Under the pieces are notes generated by a model, which ran no database searches, had not been told where the DNA came from, and saw only the letters and a program-made list of their open reading frames with translations. The translations under genes and the position numbers were made by a program. This document shows, piece by piece, positions 1-6,195 of a stretch of 7,058 nt of DNA. Position 1 is the first letter of the stretch, and the number at the start of each line of letters is the position of its first letter. Source of the DNA: Chitinophagales bacterium (GTDB lineage Bacteria > Bacteroidota > Bacteroidia > Chitinophagales > Chitinophagaceae); assembly GCA_025355935.1 (NCBI GenBank), contig JANXYS010000410.1, positions 1 to 7,058 of the forward strand. Direction: 5' to 3'.

Positions 1-68
1 AGGAGATCATCAGTATTCTTTATCACTTTTTTTTGCTATTTCCTCCATGGCTGAATTGTGCCGCTATC

Positions 69-620
69 TTAATTTTTTAGCAGTGATTTTTTTATAGATT
101 CTTCCAACTCAGCCTCAGTCTGCACCATCGTGCCTTGCCCATATACTATGTACCATTTCCCCATTTGCTTCACATAGGTGGCAGACCTGATTACTTTCAC
201 ATGTAAGTCGCCTTTGGGTGATGAAAATACCACATTCAATATCACATTGCTTACGGCCGTGTTACCATCAAAAATCCTTAGTAATGCCGTTCCTATCACA
301 GGTGTTACCGATTTAAATTTCAAGCCGTATTTTTTAAAGGAGCTCTGTTCCTGTATTCTGCCATAATATACCACGCCTTCTGCGCCGACAGAAATATAAT
401 CATCGTTCAGATAAGCAGAACTATCGGCTAACATCCCCAATGCTTCAATCTCTCTCCTGTCTTCAGGATAATTGCTAATATTGTATTTGCCCGACGGGGG
501 TACTTGCGCCACTATATTTCTTGAGACGAAGAACAGTATGATGCCAGTCAGCAGTATCATTTTGTAGTTAAGTTGTTGTTTCATTTTTTGTTGGTTTAAT
601 AAAAAGAAATTTTTTGCCAT
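69..620 (-). CDS. Exported NTF2-like (SnoaL/DUF4440-type) small protein
   Basis: A 183-residue protein, or 171 residues if it starts at the second Met (codon 582-584). The segment after that Met has a Lys-containing N-region, a hydrophobic core (MILLTGIILFFVS) and an AQ cleavage-like site near residue 39, so it is probably secreted to the periplasm or lipid-free outside the inner membrane. The mature part begins with a helix (REIEALGMLADSSAYLNDDYISV). It then shows the alternating strands of an NTF2-like fold: a mid-segment with GNTAVSNVILNVVF, then VIRSATYVKQMGKWYIVYGQGT near residues 144-165. The W-x-(I/L)-V-x-x-Q-x-T ending is typical of DUF4440/SnoaL-like proteins. No catalytic residues can be assigned, and many such proteins bind small ligands without known chemistry. 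Its upstream start codon lies 6 bases after the stop of the membrane-protein gene, so the two are probably co-transcribed and translationally coupled. Family assignment is moderate; function is unknown. Confidence 0.75.
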   Translation of the reverse strand: MAKNFFLLNQQKMKQQLNYKMILLTGIILFFVSRNIVAQVPPSGKYNISNYPEDRREIEALGMLADSSAYLNDDYISVGAEGVVYYGRIQEQSSFKKYGLKFKSVTPVIGTALLRIFDGNTAVSNVILNVVFSSPKGDLHVKVIRSATYVKQMGKWYIVYGQGTMVQTEAELEESIKKSLLKN

Positions 621-626
621 ACTATC

Positions 627-1367
627 TTAAAAGAAATGAAGAGCAATCCATTTGGAAAAGGCCTGCCACCATAGTGAATGACTGTTAGGTATAATTAAAA
701 ACGTGATGGCAATGATGGCTAAAAAAACACCCATTGGAAAGGCTGATCTTTTTTGTATAATATCTGCTACCATCCAACCCAGCGTTAATACAGCTGTAAA
801 CGCTACCATTGATGGAATGGCGATCATTGGGGGTAACCCACAAAAAACAACCAGAAAACGTCCCAATCCGGGTCCTAAAATCATTAAACCAATAGATGCA
901 AAAAAACGGAGATGAAAGGAAGTTTTCTTTTTATAATAAATTCCAAGACCATATAAGATGCTGAGATAAAACATGTCAGGGATGCCTGAAGTCATGCCAG
1001 CTAATGCTTCTGTTTCGCCTACGGTTTCAAGATTCCTGATATAACCAGCCCTGGCTACGAAAAATAAGGATAGCACCAGCAATGGAAATATAAAATAGGA
1101 GGCCTTACCAACTATCCTGTGTAATCTTATTTTTTTAGTTCTTATAAAAATTGGTTGGGCAATTAATATCAAAATCCAAGTCAGCATCATTGCTCCATGA
1201 AAATGGTGTGCTAAGCTAAACCCTTCAAAGTTGGGGAATTTAATGAGGTAAGTTTTGTAAAATCCACCAAAGGTGATTAGGAGCAGAAAGATAAAAAAGT
1301 AAATCAGCCGGTTGGTTATCCCACTATTTTCGTGCGGTTTGCTTTGAGATACGTCTGGGCTCAGCAT
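627..1367 (-). CDS. Seven-helix integral membrane protein of unknown function
   Basis: A 246-residue protein with about seven hydrophobic segments, near residues 20-42, 57-75, 89-108, 130-145, 152-175, 181-204 and 211-227. Conserved-looking polar residues sit at the membrane edges: a His cluster HHFHG at 54-58, W64, Q71 at the end of helix 2, and LHRIVGK at 82-88 before helix 3. The arrangement H...G...W...Q...LHR..GK recalls DUF2306-like and related bacterial membrane proteins, where such His residues have been suggested to bind metal or haem. That is only a resemblance. The first 19 residues are polar with no signal peptide. No better internal start is evident, and the leader is A-rich (ATAAAATATT before ATG), as usual for Bacteroidota. 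It is the first gene of a minus-strand pair with the exported NTF2-like gene. It is divergent from the sensor kinase, so a shared control region is possible. I cannot name a function. Confidence 0.8.
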   Translation of the reverse strand: MLSPDVSQSKPHENSGITNRLIYFFIFLLLITFGGFYKTYLIKFPNFEGFSLAHHFHGAMMLTWILILIAQPIFIRTKKIRLHRIVGKASYFIFPLLVLSLFFVARAGYIRNLETVGETEALAGMTSGIPDMFYLSILYGLGIYYKKKTSFHLRFFASIGLMILGPGLGRFLVVFCGLPPMIAIPSMVAFTAVLTLGWMVADIIQKRSAFPMGVFLAIIAITFLIIPNSHSLWWQAFSKWIALHFF

Positions 1368-1592
1368 AATATTTTATTGGTTGGTTATTGTGTTTCGTAA
1401 AACTCAGCACTTATAAATTCGTTTTAAAACATTGAATGGTGAACAGCCAGTATTTTGAGTGAACGACGGCATTTTCGGTATAAGGCAATTATTGAAGAAT
1501 GCTTTTGCCATTCCCTCAAATAAATGGTCACTCACCAAAAGCGTTAGGTGATGCTGATGGGTTTGGTTAACTTTAAAACATACCAAAGAGTT
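1368..1592. promoter_or_regulatory. Divergent intergenic control region
   Basis: About 225 bases separate the start of the minus-strand membrane-protein gene from the preferred start of the plus-strand kinase, so promoters for both directions should lie here. Visible structure includes a perfect 10-base palindrome GTTTTAAAAC at 1421-1430. It extends to an imperfect inverted repeat (ATTC on the left, GAAT on the right after a 3-base bulge) over 1417-1437. A tandem TTGG repeat lies at 1378-1385. A weak Bacteroidota-type -7 element, TAAATTCG at 1414-1421 (consensus TAnnTTTG, one mismatch), has a TTG at 1388-1390. The element assignments are guesses. Small open frames in this stretch have no recognisable protein features, and I see no RNA gene. 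Confidence 0.35.
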
Positions 1593-3617
1593 ATGCAGCG
1601 GATACTCATTTCATTTTATTTCTTTATTCTAAGCGTTGGTATATGTGCTGCACAGGATACGTTGGTACTGAATGGCCAGCCCAACTGGAATCAATCGCTG
1701 GATATTGCTGATAACTGTGTTATTTACCAGGAAAAAGGTGATACAGCCCTCTCTTTTGATGAAGTAAAGAAACATGTCTTTGTTCCTTATAAAAATGAAT
1801 GGCGCAAACAAAAATTCGGTAACAGGCCGTTGATCATTCAATGGAAAAAATTCACTGTTCGAAATACATCAGCAACAGATACAATAAACCTTAGTTTAAA
1901 TACCGTTCATTATTTTACAAGGTTATATTCAGATAATAGATTGATAGCCCGGAGCGGTGCATACGAAACCAAGAGTTTACTTCCCCCAGGTACCAGCTCT
2001 GCTTATGAACGGGGAAGGCTTCCTATTATAGTGCAACCCCAATCCACCAGCACCTTTTGGCTACGGACAGAAGACCGGCAGAGCCAATTGATTCCTCCCA
2101 TTATGTTTCTTGAAACCCAACTTACCGGCATCGCCGAAGAGGTGCATAGTAGCTTTGGCGCCAGGTACCTGTTTCTTATACTAGCGGCTATGGCAGGGTG
2201 CTTCTTTTTTATTGGCATCTTCGCCGCTTACAACTATCACCTGTATCGGCATGTTTCTTTTATTTGGTATATAAGTTACACCATTGCTGCTTTCTTCTCT
2301 TGTTTGCATTGGATGGATATCCGGCTGGGCATGTATATGTTTTCACCATTATTGCATGACATCATTTTTTCGGTTTTTGTTTATTTAATACCTATACTGT
2401 ATAGTTTTTTTATAGGTAGTATGCTTCAGTTAAACGTTCATTTTAAAAAAGGCTGGTTAGTGGTCAAGCTGTTGGCGCTTATTTGCATATCGCAGATGAT
2501 ATTGCAGCTTTTAGAAGTGCGGTTTGGCTGGTTCCCTTTTAACCTCGATTATTATAGTATCATTTTAACACCTTTTGCCATTATACTTCTCAATATTATT
2601 TTATTAATACTTGCCGCAAAAAGTAAAGACCCTGTGAAATGGTTTTTATTCACTGGAATAGTAAGCCTGCTTGTATTATGGTGTTCGCCATTGTTAAATC
2701 TGTATACGCCACCTACTGATATGAATTATGAATTATTCCTGGTCATTAATTTCGTTGTTGTATTTCTTATGCTGGGCCTGGTGATTGAAGCCATCTGTTT
2801 TTCCTTTGCATTGACTTATCGTAGTAAACTGGTGTTGCTAGAAAAAAATAATTTACAGCAAAATTATAACCAACAATTGCAAGCCGCTCTACAACTAAGA
2901 AGCAACGAACTTGACGCACAAAACAAAGTAGTGGAAGCACAAAAAATAAAACAGGTAGAAACGGCATTTGAATACAAAATTGCAGAAACTGAAATGATCG
3001 CCTTACGGGCCCAGATGAATCCTCATTTTATTTTCAATTGTCTCAATTCCATCAAGCTGTACACACTGGAAAATGATTCCCAAACAGCCTCTGAATACCT
3101 TACCAAATTCTCCCAGCTTATCCGACTCGTACTGGAAAATTCAATGTCAGAAAAAGTAACGCTGCAAAAGGAATTGGAGACGCTTAAACTTTATATAGAA
3201 TTGGAAGCTATGCGATTCAAAGACAAGGTACAATACAAGATAAACGTTGTACCACATATTGATCAACAATACGTTGAAATACCTCCGTTGCTGCTGCAGC
3301 CTTATGTGGAAAACGCCATCTGGCATGGCCTGATGCACAAACCAGAAGGCGGAAATATTAGCATTGATATTTCGCAGCCTGAAGAATATTTATTGCATAT
3401 AGAAATCTGCGATGATGGCATCGGCAGGGAGATGGCAAAAAAGCACAAAAGCAAATCGGCCACCAGGCAAAAATCTTTTGGGTTAAAGATGACTGCTGAA
3501 AGGCTGGATGCTATCAACCATATTTACCAGACAAAAACGGAAGTGAAAATTGTTGACTTGGTAGATACTGAGGGTAATGCATGGGGTACCAAAGTAATCA
3601 TCGAAATACCATTATAA
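1593..3617 (+). CDS. LytS/YehU-type sensor histidine kinase with 7TMR-DISM sensor
   Basis: Inner-membrane sensor kinase of 674 residues. The in-frame ATG at 1548 would add 15 residues; I prefer 1593 because MQRILISFYFFILSVGICAAQ is then a clean signal peptide. A periplasmic beta-rich domain (about 33-177) with WRKQKFGN, VRNTSATDTINLSL and a FWLRTEDR strand fits 7TMR-DISMED2. Seven helices follow (192-213, 221-240, 254-276, 288-307, 321-342, 350-371, 380-408), then a Gln-rich coiled coil (409-473). The His_kinase module has QMNPHFIFNCLNSIKLY with phosphoacceptor H478. The ATPase has the N-box LLLQPYVENAIWHGL (N574), the G-box DDGIG (607-611) and SFGL (628-631). All catalytic motifs are present, so the enzyme should be active: it autophosphorylates and passes phosphate to a LytTR regulator. 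That regulator should be the gene 9 bases downstream, which is destroyed. The ligand is unknown; DISMED2 domains are predicted to bind carbohydrates. Confidence 0.95.
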   Translation: MQRILISFYFFILSVGICAAQDTLVLNGQPNWNQSLDIADNCVIYQEKGDTALSFDEVKKHVFVPYKNEWRKQKFGNRPLIIQWKKFTVRNTSATDTINLSLNTVHYFTRLYSDNRLIARSGAYETKSLLPPGTSSAYERGRLPIIVQPQSTSTFWLRTEDRQSQLIPPIMFLETQLTGIAEEVHSSFGARYLFLILAAMAGCFFFIGIFAAYNYHLYRHVSFIWYISYTIAAFFSCLHWMDIRLGMYMFSPLLHDIIFSVFVYLIPILYSFFIGSMLQLNVHFKKGWLVVKLLALICISQMILQLLEVRFGWFPFNLDYYSIILTPFAIILLNIILLILAAKSKDPVKWFLFTGIVSLLVLWCSPLLNLYTPPTDMNYELFLVINFVVVFLMLGLVIEAICFSFALTYRSKLVLLEKNNLQQNYNQQLQAALQLRSNELDAQNKVVEAQKIKQVETAFEYKIAETEMIALRAQMNPHFIFNCLNSIKLYTLENDSQTASEYLTKFSQLIRLVLENSMSEKVTLQKELETLKLYIELEAMRFKDKVQYKINVVPHIDQQYVEIPPLLLQPYVENAIWHGLMHKPEGGNISIDISQPEEYLLHIEICDDGIGREMAKKHKSKSATRQKSFGLKMTAERLDAINHIYQTKTEVKIVDLVDTEGNAWGTKVIIEIPL

Positions 3618-3626
3618 TACATAAAC

Positions 3627-4280
3627 GTGCTGAAAGATGTCATGACAAATGATGAACCGGATAGCATGAAATTCTTAACACCTCAACTTAAAATGAATTG
3701 CCCGCGAGTGTAGGTAACATCAAAAACCACCTCCACCAAAGCCAGCCTGTTAATGATAAAAGAATTGCAACCTGAGATTGTGTTTTTAGGTATGAAATGC
3801 CGATGATAAATTGGTGTCAATACTGAAAAAAATTGGACACATTGATTTCAGTCTTGTATTTGTAACGGCATACGAACATGTTGCCGTAAAGGCTATTTTA
3901 ATTCAATTCACGGGATTATTTATTAAACTATTGATGGCGAGGATTTAAAACTGGCTGTGGAAAAAGCAATGCAGCAAAACCAGATCCACAACAATTGCTA
4001 TTGGAGAAACAAAATTGCTTGACGGGGAAAATCTTTATGCTGATAAAATAACCTTACTCTTCCAAAATGGGGTAACATTTATCGAAATAAAAAAAAGGTA
4101 CTGTATTCCGAAGCAGATAATAGCTATTTCAGTTTTCATGTAGCAGGTCTGCAGCGATGCATAGTGAACAGCCCGTTGGAGTTGTACGGGAACGTGTAAA
4201 TACCTCGTCCAGGATGTCGTTCGCAATCAGCCTGGTTCTATTTTTGTCTGAAATAAGATAATTTACATCGTATAAACCTT
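3627..4280 (+). pseudogene. Decayed LytTR-family response regulator
   Basis: Remnant of the partner of the upstream kinase, starting at a GTG (probably once ATG) 9 bases after its stop. Pieces of a receiver plus LytTR DNA-binding protein can be read in order across shifting frames. They are VLKDVMTNDEPDS and IKELQPEIVFLG (3627-3791, interrupted by TAG at 3711-3713); YEMPMI (3791-3808); LVSILKKIGHIDFSLVFVTAY and AVKA (3811-3894); TIDGEDLKLAVEKAMQQNQ (3927-3983, after TAA at 3924); YADKITLLFQNGVTFIEIKK (4036-4095); and VLYSEADNSYFSFHVAG (4098-4148), the last two being LytTR. The stop at 4197-4199 ends that frame. A weak NLHRI-like trace near 4261-4275 suggests the end of LytTR, after which about 25 residues are missing. 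The receiver Asp (usually FLD) is Gly (GGT, 3789-3791), and the conserved Lys motif LLKP is disrupted. With at least four frame changes, this cannot make a working regulator. Confidence 0.88.
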
Positions 4281-4281
4281 T

Positions 4282-4293
4282 GTTGTTAACAAC
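4282..4293. promoter_or_regulatory. Perfect 12-base palindrome upstream of the polysaccharide genes
   Basis: GTTGTTAACAAC is a perfect 12-base inverted repeat ending 43 bases before the ATG of the first glycosyltransferase. A TTTG overlaps its left edge (4279-4282) and could serve as a Bacteroidota -33 element. The best -7-like match, TAAATTAT at 4309-4316, is poor and is spaced 26 bases away, which is wider than usual. It could be an operator or chance in AT-rich DNA. Since the regulator gene before it is dead and unlikely to read through usefully, the polysaccharide genes probably need a promoter in this stretch. Confidence 0.25.
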
Positions 4294-4336
4294 TGTTATC
4301 ATCAGAAGTAAATTATAGAATCAAACACCTGATATC

Positions 4337-5113
4337 ATGCGCTCAGTCGAATCTTTTCCGCTTATCAGCATAATTATCCCAACGTTCAATGCTGTGGAAT
4401 TCCTTTCAAGAGCCATTGAAAGTGCATTACAGCAAACATATCCGAATTTTGAAGTACTTATTATTGATGATGGCTCCACCGACGATACAAGATCTGTAAT
4501 ACAGAATAATAAAAGAACAACATACTATCACCAAAAAAATAAAGGTCTTTCTTCGGCCCGAAATTTTGGTATTGAAAAGTCCAGGGGAGACTATCTGGTA
4601 TTTTTGGATGCAGATGACTGGTTGGAAAAAGATGCGTTACAGCTAAATTACACGGTAATACAAAATAAGCCCGGTATTGCTTTTGTATCCGGTAATTATT
4701 ACCTGCTACGGGCTGAGAGTAATGGGTTGGAAATTGTTACAACAACAGTGACCGACCATCACTATATCCGGCTGCTAAAAAGTAATTACATTGGAATGCA
4801 TGCTGCAGTTATGTTTCAGAGATGGGTATTTGAGCATTTTCGCTACGACGAGACTTTAAGAGCCTGTGAAGATTATGATTTGTATTTAAGAATTGCCAGA
4901 ATATACCCCGTTTTACATCATCAGAAATTTATTGCCACGTATTACTTTCATCCATCGGGCATATCGCACGACTATCAGCTAATGATGGATTCTATTAATA
5001 ATGTGATAAAAAAGCAGCGCCCTTTTGTAAGCTCTTCTGAAGAAAAATCTGCCTATGTCGAGGGTTTAAACCAGTGGAAGCATTATTATGAATTAATGAA
5101 AGAATCCTTATAA
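4337..5113 (+). CDS. Family 2 glycosyltransferase (GT-A fold)
   Basis: A 258-residue cytoplasmic enzyme that transfers a sugar from a nucleotide-sugar donor to a growing glycan. The fold is marked by LISIIIPTFNAVEFLSRAI at the N-terminus (residues 9-27), the nucleotide-binding DDGS at 44-47, the NKGLSSARNFGI stretch at 68-79, and the metal-binding DADD at 91-94 (DxD). The acidic CEDYDLYLR segment at 177-185 probably supplies the catalytic base (E178 or D179). No transmembrane helix is visible, and the length is normal for a single-domain GT2. The start at 4337 is 8 residues before the first strand, as expected; no Shine-Dalgarno is seen, which is normal for Bacteroidota. The stop is 3 bases before the deacetylase start, so the two are co-translated. 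Donor and acceptor sugars cannot be read from the sequence. It is the first gene of the polysaccharide set visible here. Confidence 0.93.
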   Translation: MRSVESFPLISIIIPTFNAVEFLSRAIESALQQTYPNFEVLIIDDGSTDDTRSVIQNNKRTTYYHQKNKGLSSARNFGIEKSRGDYLVFLDADDWLEKDALQLNYTVIQNKPGIAFVSGNYYLLRAESNGLEIVTTTVTDHHYIRLLKSNYIGMHAAVMFQRWVFEHFRYDETLRACEDYDLYLRIARIYPVLHHQKFIATYYFHPSGISHDYQLMMDSINNVIKKQRPFVSSSEEKSAYVEGLNQWKHYYELMKESL

Positions 5114-5116
5114 GCT

Positions 5117-6103
5117 ATGAAAAGGGCTTTAAAACAAACAGCATATTTACCTCGCATCCTTACTCTGCTGTATCACCGGGTCGATAGCTGGGAGGCAGAC
5201 CCATGGGGTATCTGCGTATCAATCGAAAAGTTTGAGGAACAAATACGATTTTTAAAAAACAACTTTAATATAATAAGTTCGGATGATTTGATTAAGCAAG
5301 TTACAAACCATAGCATTACTCAGCAGGATATCTGCATTACGTTCGACGATGGCTATGCGGATAATTTTACCAATGCAAAGCCAATCCTCGACAAATATAA
5401 ATGCCCTGCGACTTTTTTTATTTCTACTGCATTTATCGGTTCTGTAATTCCTTTTTGGTGGGAAGAGCTTCAAATAATTTTCCTTCATTCCATTGAGCTT
5501 CCACGTAAATTGTTATTGGAAATTAACGGCGAAAAGCATTCTTACACTTTCGATGAAAATAAGCTTACAGAAAAACAGAGGCTACTCCAAAAGAATTGGA
5601 AGTGGTACGAAAGCCCACCGACAGACAGGTGTGAAATTTTTTTAAAAATTTGGTCACAGCTAAGCGTTTTACAGGTTGAGGCAATTGAAACTCATATCGA
5701 AAATTTACGAAAATGGGCTGGTTCAACAAATATCGACAATTCCCCATTGCCCATGAACGATCATCAGTTAAGTGACCTTGCAAAAAATTCTCTGTTCACA
5801 ATAGCAATGCACACCCATACACATCCGGATCTAAAACAAAAAGAAATCGCTTACCAAACCGGGGAATTACTCACTTGTAAAAAGACACTGAAGGAAAAAT
5901 ATGGTGTTGACAGCAATTGCCTGGCTTATCCTTTTGGCAGATATGATAAGAACACTATAAAAGCAGTGAGAACCCTCGGCATTGATGTTTCGTTTACGAC
6001 TCGCCCAACTAATATTTACGCTAATTCAAAAAGGAGTATACTTGGAAGATACCAGGTATTTGATGAGAGTAGTACAAGTTTAAAAAACAGGCTTAAACTT
6101 TGA
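5117..6103 (+). CDS. NodB-type polysaccharide deacetylase with a large central insert
   Basis: A 328-residue carbohydrate esterase family 4 (NodB homology) protein, expected to remove acetyl groups from a saccharide using a divalent metal. Motifs in order are LLYHRV (17-22); TFDDGY (75-80), with D77 as likely base and D78 as likely metal ligand; CPATFFISTAFIG; the metal-binding H-x-x-x-H in MHTHTHPDL (H232 and H236); and LAYPFGRYD (269-277). The first aspartates and the His pair are 154 residues apart, whereas typical NodB domains have about 50. Roughly 100 residues (about 110-215, starting PFWWEELQ) are therefore inserted, a form known among exopolysaccharide-cluster deacetylases. There is no obvious signal peptide or membrane segment, so it may act in the cytoplasm on a lipid-linked intermediate (inference). 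It is tightly coupled to the glycosyltransferase before it, and a second glycosyltransferase follows after 92 bases. Substrate unknown. Confidence 0.92.
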   Translation: MKRALKQTAYLPRILTLLYHRVDSWEADPWGICVSIEKFEEQIRFLKNNFNIISSDDLIKQVTNHSITQQDICITFDDGYADNFTNAKPILDKYKCPATFFISTAFIGSVIPFWWEELQIIFLHSIELPRKLLLEINGEKHSYTFDENKLTEKQRLLQKNWKWYESPPTDRCEIFLKIWSQLSVLQVEAIETHIENLRKWAGSTNIDNSPLPMNDHQLSDLAKNSLFTIAMHTHTHPDLKQKEIAYQTGELLTCKKTLKEKYGVDSNCLAYPFGRYDKNTIKAVRTLGIDVSFTTRPTNIYANSKRSILGRYQVFDESSTSLKNRLKL

Positions 6104-6195
6104 AGGGAGACGATAGCTTAACTAGTTTACAGTGTTCATCAATAAATATTTTGCCGGACTTGAATAATCCTGAATACCTTCTACGTACAACTATT

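Noticed and set aside
1..68. A possible gene start on the minus strand running off the left edge (an SD-like GGAGGA with a GTG at 24-26 or an ATG at 8-10).
   Set aside because: Only a few codons are visible and no protein similarity can be judged; a 12-codon frame (13-51) ends in a stop.
1532..1551. TCACC/GGTGA hairpin with a 10-base loop near the kinase start, considered as an attenuator or attC-like site.
   Set aside because: The stem is only 5 base pairs with no poly-T tract or integron context, so it is not distinguishable from chance.
1404..1586. A 60-codon minus-strand open frame in the divergent intergenic region.
   Set aside because: It shows no recognisable domain, signal or coding character and overlaps the kinase leader; it is likely chance.
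3618..4336. Small open frames on either strand within the regulator remnant, including one on the minus strand at 4035-4226.
   Set aside because: The plus strand is explained piece by piece by receiver and LytTR homology; the minus frames are shadows.
6100..6195. A TTG-initiated longer start for the last glycosyltransferase.
   Set aside because: The added residues do not match GT2 N-termini and TTG starts are rare in Bacteroidota; ATG at 6196 fits the family start.
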